DNA of 9,489 nt from Pseudomonadota bacterium (GCA_022360105.1 JAKSDL010000767.1:1-9489); one strand, 5' to 3'; positions 1-8,118 are shown, counted from the first letter of the stretch. The notes: generated from the letters alone by a model not told the origin. Numbers and translations are program-made.

Positions 1-185
1 ATGCTTACCCTACCTGAATTCAATAGTATTGCATTGGCCACAGCGAATAATCGTAAAGAGGCCCGTTTCTTTGCACCTTTCTTATGTCTACCTGATTCAA
101 TAACCTGAGAAGAATTCAGATTCAATTCAAACGTGTAATTACCCGTTGTTCTGGCGAGCAGAGGCGAATTTTAAACGAGCAGACC
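1..185. other. Leader region with no supported gene
   Basis: Nothing here can be assigned. One forward frame is open from base 1 to a TGA at 106-108, about 35 codons, and could be the 3' tail of a gene that begins before the window. Its translation has no recognisable motif, and one reverse frame is also open across most of the stretch. Just before the first gene the sequence is A/T-rich and lacks a clear Shine-Dalgarno. I saw no convincing promoter hexamers or Bacteroidota-type TTTG / TAnnTTTG pair. Confidence 0.4.
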
Positions 186-920
186 ATGAGGATTACAGCC
201 AAAATTGTTGATATTGCGGAATTAAACAACAGACAAATCCGTAATATGTATGCGCTGATGAATAAATACTATGAGAATATCAGCTGGCAGACCTTTCAAG
301 CGGATCTCATGGAAAAGCAGCATATGGTGCTAATTCAGGATTCACATTTGGATGAGGACGAGATAGGAGGATTCAGTACGCTGAAAACGGTTGATCTTCA
401 GGTGGAAAATCAACAGGTTAAGGGTATTTTTTCCGGTGATACCATAATAGATAAAAGCTGTCGGGGAGGAGTTGTATCCCAAGTAGAATTTTTGAAATAC
501 CTATTGTCGTTGAAACGATGGGAGTATCCAAATGAAGCCGTTTATTGGATATTGATTTCCAAAGGCTATAGGACCTATCGGCTGATCAGGAGCTATTTTT
601 CCAAATCATATCCAAATGTTTTTGAGCAAACTCCACTTTTTGAAAAGGCGCTGATCGACAATTTTGGTAGTCTCGTCTACCCAGGCTGCTTTAGTGCTGA
701 TAAAGGGGTAATCTGTGCCAGTCGTACCAAGGACTACTTGAAGAATGCACAAGGCGAAATCACCCCGAGAAAAAGGGAAAATCCGGATATTAGCTATTTC
801 CTGGATATTAATCCGGGATATCACAGGGGCGATGAACTTGTGTGCGTGGCCGAAGTCAGCATGCAGAATCTGACGAAAACCGGTTATCGCCTGGTCAAAA
901 GGTATCTTGAGTATAATTAG
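186..920 (+). CDS. GNAT-like protein, putative acyltransferase of unknown function
   Basis: The 244-residue product looks soluble, with no signal peptide or membrane segment. It resembles an uncharacterised bacterial family that I associate with the N-acyltransferase (GNAT) fold. Visible hallmarks are a central strand ending in the motif F-S-G-D-T (residues 82-86), followed by I-I-D and a C-R-G-G turn (92-95). A second conserved stretch, V-Y-W-I-L-I-S-K-G-Y-R-T-Y, spans 119-131. In the fold, R-G-G would fall where acyl-CoA phosphates are usually held; this is inference. The ATG at 186 is the first start in frame after the upstream stops and gives a natural beta-strand opening (MRITAKIVDI). 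It is the first gene of a co-directional cluster, 206 bases before the GH3 gene. A role acylating the substrate or product of the GH3 and radical SAM enzymes is plausible but unproven. Being coding is near certain; the fold is moderately supported; the reaction is unknown. Confidence 0.8.
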   Translation: MRITAKIVDIAELNNRQIRNMYALMNKYYENISWQTFQADLMEKQHMVLIQDSHLDEDEIGGFSTLKTVDLQVENQQVKGIFSGDTIIDKSCRGGVVSQVEFLKYLLSLKRWEYPNEAVYWILISKGYRTYRLIRSYFSKSYPNVFEQTPLFEKALIDNFGSLVYPGCFSADKGVICASRTKDYLKNAQGEITPRKRENPDISYFLDINPGYHRGDELVCVAEVSMQNLTKTGYRLVKRYLEYN

Positions 921-1042
921 CAGCCGATTGATACACACTTTATTTATGTAGTCTGACAAGGAGCCAACCTGCCGTTATTTGCGACTTGATAGTGGAGAAG
1001 GTTTTCTGTTTTCATTTTAAACCTGAGTAATTGTTCCTCGGA

Positions 1043-1067
1043 CTGATAACTGATAACCAAAAAAAAA
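1043..1067. repeat. 7-bp tandem duplication followed by A9 tract, upstream of GH3 gene
   Basis: The heptamer CTGATAA occurs twice head to tail (1043-1049 and 1050-1056), followed by CC and nine A residues (1059-1067). It sits in the only intergenic gap above 100 bases between genes. It could be part of a promoter or leader for the GH3-to-rSAM 4 unit, since A-tracts often lie upstream of promoters or start codons in A/T-rich leaders, or it could be chance. No paired -35/-10 elements were convincing. Confidence 0.3.
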
Positions 1068-1126
1068 CGAGTTAAAAGCCTGTGTTTGGCCTCCAAACCC
1101 TAAAACGTGCGTTAAATAATTCCAAT

Positions 1127-2821
1127 ATGATCTCTGAATTTCTCAGCTGTTTAAAATCTAACCTGGCAGGGAGCCTTTGGTCGTTTTTGTGTCGACGGGA
1201 ATCAAGACGATTTTTTCAGCGTGTGAATGAAGTGGAGAAAACTCAGGAAAATGTGTTGCTCAAGATGCTTCAATCAAATGCTGACACGGTGTTCGGGAAA
1301 AGGTATGGCTTTTCGGAAATTAAAACCATCCGGGAATACCAGGAAAAAATTCCCATATCCGATTACGAAGGCCACAAAGTATGGATAGACCAGCTGGCTT
1401 CAGGTATTAACAACCTGCTGACCAAAGAGCAGGTAATAATGTTTGAACCATCCAGCGGCTCAACTTCTGCTGCCAAGCTAATACCTTACACCGGAAGCCT
1501 TAAGGCAGAGTATCAAAAAGGTTTGAAGGTCTGGATTTACGACCTGGCAACACGTATTCCCGGATTGTTTCGTGGAAAGTCTTATTGGTCCATATCTCCG
1601 GTAGTTAAGCAGAATCAAAGAACACCCGGGGGGACACCGATCGGTTTTGAAGAGGATGGTGAATATTTGGGCAAAATTCAGAAAGTTATTTATGACAGCC
1701 TCCTGGCTGTGCCGGTCGAGGTAAAGTATATTAACAGCAGGGAGTCTTTCAGGTATGTGTCATTGCTTTTTTTACTGAAAACCAAAAACCTTAGTTTTAT
1801 TTCCGTCTGGAATCCTACATTTTTTGAACTGCTGGTCGATCAGCTACTGATTGATCAAGAGCGTTTACTCCATGACCTGGAGTATGGCCATATTTCCATT
1901 GATCTGGATGTTGTACCGGAAAACTATATGTCGATCCTGCAGGCAAAACTGGGAAGAAATATAAAACGAGCAGTCGAACTCAGGGAAATATTGGCAAAAA
2001 CGCCGGGAGAAATAAACTATGCCGCAATTTGGCCTAATCTGAAAGGAATCAGCTGTTGGGCTTCCGCCAACGCAAAGCCCTATGCTGAAAGACTGGCGCA
2101 GAAATTCCCCAAGGCCAGATTGCAGGGAAAAGGACTTTTGGCAACCGAAGGGATAGTAACCATTCCCTTGTCCGGTAAAACGGGAAATGCCCTGGCTTTT
2201 TGTTCACACTTTTATGAGTTTATTCCTGTCAATACATCCTCACAGGAAGTAAAAACCGCAAGTCAGTTAACGTCAGGCGAAACCTATTCAGTTATGATTA
2301 CAACTGGTGGTGGCCTGTATCGTTATCGTTTGTTTGATTTGGTCAAAGTGAAAGGCTTTGAAGGAAGTTGCCCATTGCTCGAATTTGTTGGTAAGGAGGA
2401 TAAAATTTCCGATTATTTTGGAGAAAAACTAAATGAGCAATTTGTTGCCGAAGTTCTGCAGGAAACCTTTCAATCCATTAATGCAGAGTTTCCCTTTTTC
2501 ATGCTGGCTCCTGAAACCGCTACTGATGGGGAGTTTTTCTACACACTTTTCCTTGAGGCAGGAGAAACATTCCCTACCACCGGTCTTTCCAGACTTGGAG
2601 TTCAGGTGGAACACAGACTAAAGAAAAACTATCACTACAATTACTGTCGGGACCTGGGGCAGATCAAAGCATTGCGCATTTTCAGAATAGAGGGGCAAAA
2701 TGGAGAACAGTCCTATCTCAAGGCCTGTGAGCAATCCGGTCAACGATTGGGAGATATCAAGCCGGTCGTGCTGCATCCAAAAACGGGTTGGTCATCTGTG
2801 TTCACAGGAAAATATATCTAA
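1127..2821 (+). CDS. GH3 family acyl-acid-amido synthetase-like adenylating enzyme
   Basis: The 564-residue protein matches the GH3 (auxin-responsive promoter) family in length and motif order. GH3 enzymes belong to the acyl-adenylate-forming superfamily: they activate a carboxylic acid with ATP and transfer the acyl group to an amine, usually an amino acid. The N-terminal helical region carries the family signature D-T-V-F-G-K-x-Y-G-F. Nucleotide motif 1 is seen as S-S-G-S-T (residues 109-113) before K-L-I-P-Y-T, motif 2 as A-T-E-G (339-342), and motif 3 as Y-R-Y-R-L-F-D-L-V-K-V with Asp404. A small C-terminal domain follows. An upstream GTG at 1082 would add 15 residues. I prefer the ATG at 1127 because bacterial GH3 proteins usually begin just before this helix and neither site has a Shine-Dalgarno. 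Bacterial GH3 acyl and amine substrates are mostly unknown, and plant-type auxin conjugation should not be assumed. Its place before four radical SAM genes suggests that it makes an amide or activated acyl intermediate for them. Confidence 0.9.
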   Translation: MISEFLSCLKSNLAGSLWSFLCRRESRRFFQRVNEVEKTQENVLLKMLQSNADTVFGKRYGFSEIKTIREYQEKIPISDYEGHKVWIDQLASGINNLLTKEQVIMFEPSSGSTSAAKLIPYTGSLKAEYQKGLKVWIYDLATRIPGLFRGKSYWSISPVVKQNQRTPGGTPIGFEEDGEYLGKIQKVIYDSLLAVPVEVKYINSRESFRYVSLLFLLKTKNLSFISVWNPTFFELLVDQLLIDQERLLHDLEYGHISIDLDVVPENYMSILQAKLGRNIKRAVELREILAKTPGEINYAAIWPNLKGISCWASANAKPYAERLAQKFPKARLQGKGLLATEGIVTIPLSGKTGNALAFCSHFYEFIPVNTSSQEVKTASQLTSGETYSVMITTGGGLYRYRLFDLVKVKGFEGSCPLLEFVGKEDKISDYFGEKLNEQFVAEVLQETFQSINAEFPFFMLAPETATDGEFFYTLFLEAGETFPTTGLSRLGVQVEHRLKKNYHYNYCRDLGQIKALRIFRIEGQNGEQSYLKACEQSGQRLGDIKPVVLHPKTGWSSVFTGKYI

Positions 2822-2827
2822 AACTCA

Positions 2828-2873
2828 ATAGTGGTCATAAAAGGCTTTAAGTGCCAACCAGATCATCCACTAT
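2828..2873. repeat. Weak inverted repeat between GH3 and rSAM 1
   Basis: ATAGTGG (2828-2834) is the exact reverse complement of CCACTAT (2867-2873), separated by 32 bases. This occupies most of the 69-base gap between the two genes. The stem is only 7 bp, the loop is long and no U-tract follows, so an intrinsic terminator is unlikely. It could be an operator-like dyad or a coincidence. Confidence 0.2.
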
Positions 2874-2890
2874 AATGGTGATTCAATATC

Positions 2891-4222
2891 ATGAAAATCT
2901 TACTGGTATTAGCTAAAGGTCAGCTCCACCGGTTGCGTGCGGGGCCTGTTAACATATCTTTCAGAGAAGCCCCGTTAACGGCTACCATGTTGGCCGCTCT
3001 GGTGCCGAAAGAATTAAATGCTTCCGTTAAAATAATCGACGAAAGTGTCAGCAAGATTCCGTTTCATGAAACTTTTGATGTGGTAGGAATCAGCATTCTA
3101 ACCGGGACGTCTATTCGGGGATACCAAATTGCGGACAGGTTTCGAGAAAGGAACACAACCGTTGTATTAGGGGGCATTCATGTTACCTTGATGCCCGATG
3201 AAGCCAGGAAACATGCGGATAGCATCATCACCGGTTTTGCCGAAAAAACCTGGCCTCAGTTGCTGTACGATTTTAAAAACGGGCAACTGAAACCCGAATA
3301 CCATGATCCGGTAGGTACTATCCAAAATCTGCCCCTGCCCAGAAGAGATCTTCAAAAACGCTTTGGTTACATGGCCCCCAATACTGTCTTTGCAACCAGG
3401 GGATGCAAGGGGCGATGTGATTTCTGTAGCGTGGTAGCCGGAAATTACGGTTGGTATAAAAGACCTGTCGGAGAAGTTATCGACGCAATAAAACAATCAA
3501 AAAGGCGGCTGGTTGTGTTCAACGATGTTAATCTGACAGAAGATGTTGACTATGCAAAAGAGTTGTTTTCGGCAATGATTCCTTTAAAAAAACAGTGGGG
3601 AGGATTGGCTTCCACTGTTATCGGTCAGGACGACGAATTGCTGAATCTGATGCAGAAAAGTGGTTGCTGCTATATATTATTTGGATTCGAAACCATTGAT
3701 AACGCCAGTTTACGAGGAATCAAGAAAGGGTTTAACAAGTTTGAGCATTACAAACTGGTAGTGCGGAAGATGCATGAAAAGAATATCGTGGTTCATGGAT
3801 GTTTTATTTTCGGGATGGACGGAGATACCCTCGAAACCTTTGATCAGACAGTGGAAGCCATTCTGGATTTAAGAATCGATATTCCCCGATTTGCCTTGCT
3901 CACACCATATCCCAAAACTGCCCTTTTTAATCGATTGAAAGCCGAGAATCGCCTGTTGCATCAAAACTGGCAGTATTACGACACCCAGCACGTTGTCATC
4001 AAACCAGGTAAAATGACTCCATACGAGTTGGATGTGGCATTTAAAAAGGCTTTCAAGGATACTTTTTCTTTTAAACACATCGGCCATCGTCTTAAAGGTG
4101 CCGGAAGAAATAAAATTATCTCCATGATGGGCAATCTGGCGTACCGAAAATACGTCCACAGACTAATGAACGATAAAGACCGATTTCCAGTAACGTTTTC
4201 CGCAGATGAAATCAAAAACTGA
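2891..4222 (+). CDS. B12-binding-type radical SAM enzyme, divergent member (rSAM 1)
   Basis: This 443-residue protein has an N-terminal cobalamin-binding-type Rossmann domain (about 1-130), a radical SAM barrel (about 160-360) and a C-terminal extension of the DUF4070 type. The first domain shows the I-D-E strand end and the G-G-I-H-V-T-L-M-P-D-E loop. The [4Fe-4S] ligands are C172-x3-C176-x2-C179 within R-G-C-K-G-R-C-D-F-C-S. The following strand carries F-N-D-V-N (210-214). Late in the barrel is T-P-Y-P-K-T-A-L-F-N-R-L, the family's P-x-P-x-T-x-L-x-x-R-L element. No DxHxxG lower-ligand motif is present. It differs from the three downstream paralogs: it lacks their M-E-P-L and D-D-R-V-E motifs, and Q-Y-Y-D replaces their Trp-Trp pair. 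It probably acts on a different substrate position or catalyses a different step. The ATG at 2891 opens directly on beta-strand 1 (MKILLVLAKG). Its leader has no strong ribosome binding site. Methylation or another radical reaction is possible; the product is unknown. Confidence 0.92.
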   Translation: MKILLVLAKGQLHRLRAGPVNISFREAPLTATMLAALVPKELNASVKIIDESVSKIPFHETFDVVGISILTGTSIRGYQIADRFRERNTTVVLGGIHVTLMPDEARKHADSIITGFAEKTWPQLLYDFKNGQLKPEYHDPVGTIQNLPLPRRDLQKRFGYMAPNTVFATRGCKGRCDFCSVVAGNYGWYKRPVGEVIDAIKQSKRRLVVFNDVNLTEDVDYAKELFSAMIPLKKQWGGLASTVIGQDDELLNLMQKSGCCYILFGFETIDNASLRGIKKGFNKFEHYKLVVRKMHEKNIVVHGCFIFGMDGDTLETFDQTVEAILDLRIDIPRFALLTPYPKTALFNRLKAENRLLHQNWQYYDTQHVVIKPGKMTPYELDVAFKKAFKDTFSFKHIGHRLKGAGRNKIISMMGNLAYRKYVHRLMNDKDRFPVTFSADEIKN

Positions 4223-4307
4223 CTCGACTGGCTGAAGGTGCCAAAAAGAGGGTATTGATTTAATGCCTTATCAAAGCCTATGCAAAATAAACTGTAGAAT
4301 GTAGCCG

Positions 4308-5414
4308 ATGGAATCAGAAATAACCCTCAGGGTTGCGAACCAAGCGGATAACCAGATGTTATGTGATCTGGCGCGAAACTCAGTTATGTCTGGTGTGCTG
4401 GATGTGGTTTACGCCCGTGATCCCGATTATTTTCACGGGCTTAACATCCAGGGAAAAACCAACCATGTGTGCATCTTTGAGAAAGACAAGAAAATGGTTG
4501 CTATGGGGAGTCGCTGTATGAAACCGGTCTATGTTAACGAAGAGAAAAAAGTCGTCGGTTATTTAAGCGGGCTTCGTGCTGTCAAACGGTTACGAGGTGG
4601 TGTGACAGGACCCATTTTTAACCTTCTGAAAGTTCACCATCAGCAGGAGTTTGCACCAATTTATATCAATACCGTTATCGACAACAACAAACTCGCCCTT
4701 AACAGCCTGACCGGAAAGCGACCGGGTATGCCAAATTATGTAGATTTTGGAGCTTATACAACCCATCTTCTGGTTTTTAAAAATCAGACTATGTCTACTG
4801 GCGATGATAATCAACTTTCGCTTATAAGAGGATCTGAATCCACCCTTGGAGAAATTGTTCAATTTATAAATCGTGTTGGAAAAGCAAAACAATTCTTTCC
4901 GGTCTATGAACGAAATGATTTTAAAAGTGCTTACACGCGTGGATTCAAGGCGGATGATTTTTATGTAGCCATAAAGCAAGATTCCATCGCAGGAGTGATC
5001 GGAAAGTGGGATCAAGCAGAATTCAAACAGAACATTATTACAGGCATTCATTGGGAGTGGATCAAGGAAAAGCTTGGTAGTACTGTGAATTTTGACATTG
5101 CTGACTACAAAAACCTGGTGGTAATGAATAAACCGATAAAATCCTTCTACCTGAGTTTTGTGTGCATTGAAAATAATGATCCAAAAGTCCTGAGGTTCCT
5201 TATCGACAAGGTTTTGGGTGAACACATGAATTCCGGATATCAATACTGCGTGATCGGTTTTCATACGCAAGACCCGTTGAGGGAAGCATTGAAGGGGCTT
5301 GCCACAATTGACTACACAAGCAGATTGTTTCTTGTCTGTTGGGAAGAAGGATTGCCTTACCTTGAATCCCTGAATCATCAACTGGTCCCTTACTTGGAAA
5401 CTGCAGCTCTCTAG
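4308..5414 (+). CDS. GNAT family N-acyltransferase-like protein
   Basis: The 368-residue protein begins with a typical GNAT opening (E-I-T-L-R-V-A-N-Q-A-D-N) that leads into helix 1. The acyl-CoA-binding motif A region is visible as G-Y-L-S-G-L-R-A-V-K-R-L-R-G-G (residues 84-98), where the last arginine and glycines would form the pyrophosphate loop. Further on, Y-I-N-T-V-I-D-N-N-K-L-A-L-N-S-L resembles the asparagine-containing segment seen late in GNAT domains. The remaining residues, from about 160, probably form a second, degenerate GNAT-like lobe, a common arrangement at this length. The acceptor and acyl donor cannot be read from the sequence. The gene interrupts the radical SAM series, 85 bases after rSAM 1 and 14 before rSAM 2. 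That spacing argues for co-transcription and a role in the same pathway. A 263-codon antisense open frame over it is judged a shadow. Confidence 0.82.
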   Translation: MESEITLRVANQADNQMLCDLARNSVMSGVLDVVYARDPDYFHGLNIQGKTNHVCIFEKDKKMVAMGSRCMKPVYVNEEKKVVGYLSGLRAVKRLRGGVTGPIFNLLKVHHQQEFAPIYINTVIDNNKLALNSLTGKRPGMPNYVDFGAYTTHLLVFKNQTMSTGDDNQLSLIRGSESTLGEIVQFINRVGKAKQFFPVYERNDFKSAYTRGFKADDFYVAIKQDSIAGVIGKWDQAEFKQNIITGIHWEWIKEKLGSTVNFDIADYKNLVVMNKPIKSFYLSFVCIENNDPKVLRFLIDKVLGEHMNSGYQYCVIGFHTQDPLREALKGLATIDYTSRLFLVCWEEGLPYLESLNHQLVPYLETAAL

Positions 5415-5428
5415 CTTATCTAACCCCG

Positions 5429-6727
5429 ATGCATATTACCTTTATTCGTCCCAACATGTTTGATGAGAGGCAAGGGGATGCCATGGAACCCCTGGCATTT
5501 TCCATTCTGGCTTCACAAACACCTACAGGTATTACGACTGCCCTGTTCGATGATCGTGTTGAAGAGATCGATTTTAACCAGTCGACGGATCTGGTGGCTA
5601 TTTCTGTTGAAACATTTACAGCAAAAAGATCGTACGCTATAGCCGACACATACCGACAAAAGGGAGTTCCGGTGGTTATGGGGGGATATCATCCTACTTT
5701 TTTGCCCGACGAATGTCTGGAACACGCTAATGCTGTGGTCATTGGCGACGGGGAGCGGGTCTGGAAACAGGTTATTCAAGATGTGCAAAACGATTCATTG
5801 AAAAAGAAGTACCAGCAGCCGTTGACAGATGTTTCAGGGTTGACTTTTTCTAGAGAGATTTTCCGGGGGAAAAAATACAACAAAATCACTCCTATTCAAT
5901 TTGGAAGAGGCTGCAAATTTCACTGCGATTTTTGCTCCATTCGAGCCTTTTACGGAGACACTCTGCTCTCAAGGCCTATCAATGAAATAGTTTCGGAGAT
6001 TCAGGCATCCAACCGAAAACTATTTTTTGTCACGGATGACAATATTTTTTCCAATAAAACGAGGGCAAGAGAATTGTTTCAGGCCCTGGTACCATTGAAG
6101 ATCAACTGGCTTTGCCAGGTAAGTATCGATGTGGCCAGGGATGAATCGCTACTCAAGCTAATGAAGGAAGCGGGCTGCGTGGCTGTGATAGTTGGGTTTG
6201 AATCGCTGAAATCTCAAAGCCTTACACAGATGAACAAAACGATCAATTCAAGTATTAACTATCAAACCGCCGTTGCTAAAATCAAAGCTGCGGGCCTGAT
6301 GATTTTTGGTACTTTTGTTTTTGGATACGATTCGGACACGACAGAGATGTTTGAAAAAACCCTGGAATTTGCCCTGGATTCGAAACTGCTGATCGCACAA
6401 TTCAACCCGTTGATGCCCATGCCGGGAACTCCATTATATGAGAGACTGAAACAGGAAAACAGGCTGCTTTACGACAAATGGTGGCTCGATCCAAAATTTA
6501 AATGGGGGGAAGCCATGTTCAAACCCAAAGGCATGACAGCAAAAGAGCTCTCAGAGGGGTGCAAAAACATTCGCGAGAGGTTTTATAGCTACCAATCCAT
6601 TTTCAAACGTTTGTTTGATTCAAAAGGAAACGCAGCCAGTCTCAGAAATATGTTTGTGTACCTGTTGATAAATTGGGTCTCTAAGCGTGAGGTACAAAGA
6701 AAAACAGGTCGGGCTCTTAACAGCTGA
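5429..6727 (+). CDS. B12-binding-type radical SAM enzyme, tandem paralog (rSAM 2)
   Basis: This 432-residue enzyme is the first of three adjacent, closely similar radical SAM proteins. Its N-terminal cobalamin-type domain contains M-E-P-L (19-22), F-D-D-R-V-E-E-I-D and D-L-V-A-I-S-V-E-T-F-T-A, then M-G-G-Y-H-P-T. The cluster ligands are C162-x3-C166-x2-C169, followed by the T-D-D-N strand (D203, D204, N205). The late barrel element is P-G-T-P-L-Y-E-R-L (from P332). The C-terminal extension carries W351-W352-L-D-P, then F-K-P-K-G-M-T and a Y-S-Y-Q-S-I-F-K-R-L segment, matching DUF4070-type tails. Such enzymes usually cleave SAM and use a methylcobalamin-type cofactor for C-methylation, though BchE-like members perform other radical chemistry. 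No DxHxxG is seen, so any cobalamin would need another lower ligand or none. It starts 14 bases after the GNAT-like gene with no Shine-Dalgarno, suggesting an operon. The ATG at 5429 aligns with the paralogs' beta-strand 1. Confidence 0.93.
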   Translation: MHITFIRPNMFDERQGDAMEPLAFSILASQTPTGITTALFDDRVEEIDFNQSTDLVAISVETFTAKRSYAIADTYRQKGVPVVMGGYHPTFLPDECLEHANAVVIGDGERVWKQVIQDVQNDSLKKKYQQPLTDVSGLTFSREIFRGKKYNKITPIQFGRGCKFHCDFCSIRAFYGDTLLSRPINEIVSEIQASNRKLFFVTDDNIFSNKTRARELFQALVPLKINWLCQVSIDVARDESLLKLMKEAGCVAVIVGFESLKSQSLTQMNKTINSSINYQTAVAKIKAAGLMIFGTFVFGYDSDTTEMFEKTLEFALDSKLLIAQFNPLMPMPGTPLYERLKQENRLLYDKWWLDPKFKWGEAMFKPKGMTAKELSEGCKNIRERFYSYQSIFKRLFDSKGNAASLRNMFVYLLINWVSKREVQRKTGRALNS

Positions 6728-6742
6728 AAAAACAAATTTTCC

Positions 6743-8110
6743 ATGAAAATAATCTTAATCAAACCAAATATCGGGCGCAAAGAACACAGTCTTTTTGTTG
6801 ATGAAGCCAGGATGGAGCCTTTGCAACTCGGGGTGATCGCAGGTTTAACCCCCGAAAGTCATGAAGTTCTGCTTTATGACGATCGAGTTGAAGCAATCAA
6901 CTATGATCAACCGGCGGACCTGGTGGGGATCACTGTGGAGACTTTCACGGCAAGGAGAGCCTATGAAATTGCGTCGGCATACAGGGATCGGGGAGTACCT
7001 GTTATCATGGGGGGTATGCATGCCACCCTGATTCCGGAGGAAGTGGCGGATTATGCCGATTCGGTTTACGTGGGGGATGCGGAACATCTCTGGGGTGAAG
7101 TACTTGATGATCTTTCCCGGGGAAAACTTAAACCGCTGTACAAGGCGAAAGGGGGAATTCCCCAAATCAAGTCGTTACCAAAGCGAGATCTGTTCGCAGG
7201 AAAAGGTTATTTACCCCTCTCCTTACTGCAGTTTACCAGGGGCTGTCAGAATTCATGTACTTTTTGTGCAACCAGTGCTTTTTTCAAGCAAAAGTATTAT
7301 CACAGGGAGGTGAATGATGTTGTTAAAGAGATTGTTGAGCAACAGCTCAAGCTACTGTTTTTTGTGGATGACAACATTATCTGCGACCACGAAAAAGCCA
7401 AAGAGTTGTTTCGTGCCTTAATCCCTTTAAAAATCAAATGGGTCAGTCAGGCCAGTCTTGACCAGGTAAAAGATCCGGAGTTGATGTCATTAATGATAAA
7501 AAGTGGTTGTGTAGGAAATGTAGTCGGATTTGAGTCGATTAATCCCAGCAACATGCTGGTTTCGAGAAAAGGACCAAACATCAACCGATCCCACAATTAT
7601 GAAGATGAAATAAAAACCCTTCACCAACACGGTTTACAGACCTGGGCTGCTTTCACCCTGGGGTATGATGAGGATACGGTTGAACATATCAGGCAGACAA
7701 CTAAATTTGCCCTCAGACATAGATTTACCTGGGCCGCCTTTAATATTTTAATGCCTTACCCGGGAACACCACTGTATTCAAAGCTGGATCTGGAGCAACG
7801 GCTGTTATATGACAGGAAATGGTGGCTGCATCCGGAATACCGGTTTAATCACGCGGCGTTCCTGCCAAAAGGGATGACTCCGGAAGAGTTGACTGAAGCA
7901 TGTTTTAAAGCCAGATCGCGTTTCAATAGCATTGGATCTTTGATCAAACGATTCTTCAATTTTAAAACCAATTTAAAATCTCTATCCAGCATATTGATCT
8001 ATTTGACTTATGCCAGGTTGTTCAGGAAGGAAACCTTTAAAAAACAGGGAATGTTTTTTGGGTACACCGATAAAAAAATCACAGAATTTCAAAAACAACA
8101 AGGTGTTTGA
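6743..8110 (+). CDS. B12-binding-type radical SAM enzyme, tandem paralog (rSAM 3)
   Basis: The 455-residue protein shares the full architecture of its two neighbours: Rossmann domain with M-E-P-L (24-27), Y-D-D-R-V-E-A-I-N-Y, V-E-T-F-T-A-R-R-A-Y and M-G-G-M-H-A-T; barrel cluster C168-x3-C172-x2-C175; D209-D210-N211 strand; P-G-T-P-L-Y; and W360-W361-L in the DUF4070-type tail. The sequence around the cluster differs (R-G-C-Q-N-S-C-T-F-C-A). Mid-barrel it has F-E-S-I-N-P-S-N-M-L, followed by a longer R-K-G-P-N-I-N-R-S insertion than rSAM 2. These differences fall where the substrate pocket would be expected, so a distinct substrate or position is likely (inference). The C-terminus is extended by about 20 charged residues after the shared tail. 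The ATG at 6743 follows rSAM 2 by 15 A/T-rich bases with no Shine-Dalgarno and aligns with the other paralogs' starts. Confidence 0.93.
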   Translation: MKIILIKPNIGRKEHSLFVDEARMEPLQLGVIAGLTPESHEVLLYDDRVEAINYDQPADLVGITVETFTARRAYEIASAYRDRGVPVIMGGMHATLIPEEVADYADSVYVGDAEHLWGEVLDDLSRGKLKPLYKAKGGIPQIKSLPKRDLFAGKGYLPLSLLQFTRGCQNSCTFCATSAFFKQKYYHREVNDVVKEIVEQQLKLLFFVDDNIICDHEKAKELFRALIPLKIKWVSQASLDQVKDPELMSLMIKSGCVGNVVGFESINPSNMLVSRKGPNINRSHNYEDEIKTLHQHGLQTWAAFTLGYDEDTVEHIRQTTKFALRHRFTWAAFNILMPYPGTPLYSKLDLEQRLLYDRKWWLHPEYRFNHAAFLPKGMTPEELTEACFKARSRFNSIGSLIKRFFNFKTNLKSLSSILIYLTYARLFRKETFKKQGMFFGYTDKKITEFQKQQGV

Positions 8111-8118
8111 CTTTAAGA

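Noticed and set aside
70..96. TTTG followed by TACCTGAT as a possible Bacteroidota-type promoter
   Set aside because: The second element matches TAnnTTTG poorly and the spacing is shorter than usual.
1..108. Short forward open frame starting with ATG at base 1
   Set aside because: It has only about 35 codons and no recognisable motif, and another frame is also open there; it may be the tail of an upstream gene but cannot be supported.
606..959. Antisense open frame of 117 codons over the end of the first gene
   Set aside because: It has no recognisable domain, lies almost wholly inside a gene with clear family signatures, and runs against the strand of all other genes.
1082..1126. GTG at 1082 as the start of the GH3 gene
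   Set aside because: It has no ribosome binding site, and the added 15 residues extend beyond where bacterial GH3 proteins usually begin; the ATG at 1127 is preferred, though this is not certain.
2828..2873. Inverted repeat considered as an intrinsic terminator after GH3
   Set aside because: It has a 7-bp stem, a 32-base loop and no T-tract; it is kept only as a low-confidence repeat.
4590..5381. Long antisense open frame of 263 codons opposite the second GNAT-like gene
   Set aside because: The sense strand has recognisable GNAT motifs and operon spacing; the antisense translation has no recognisable motif and would conflict with all neighbours.
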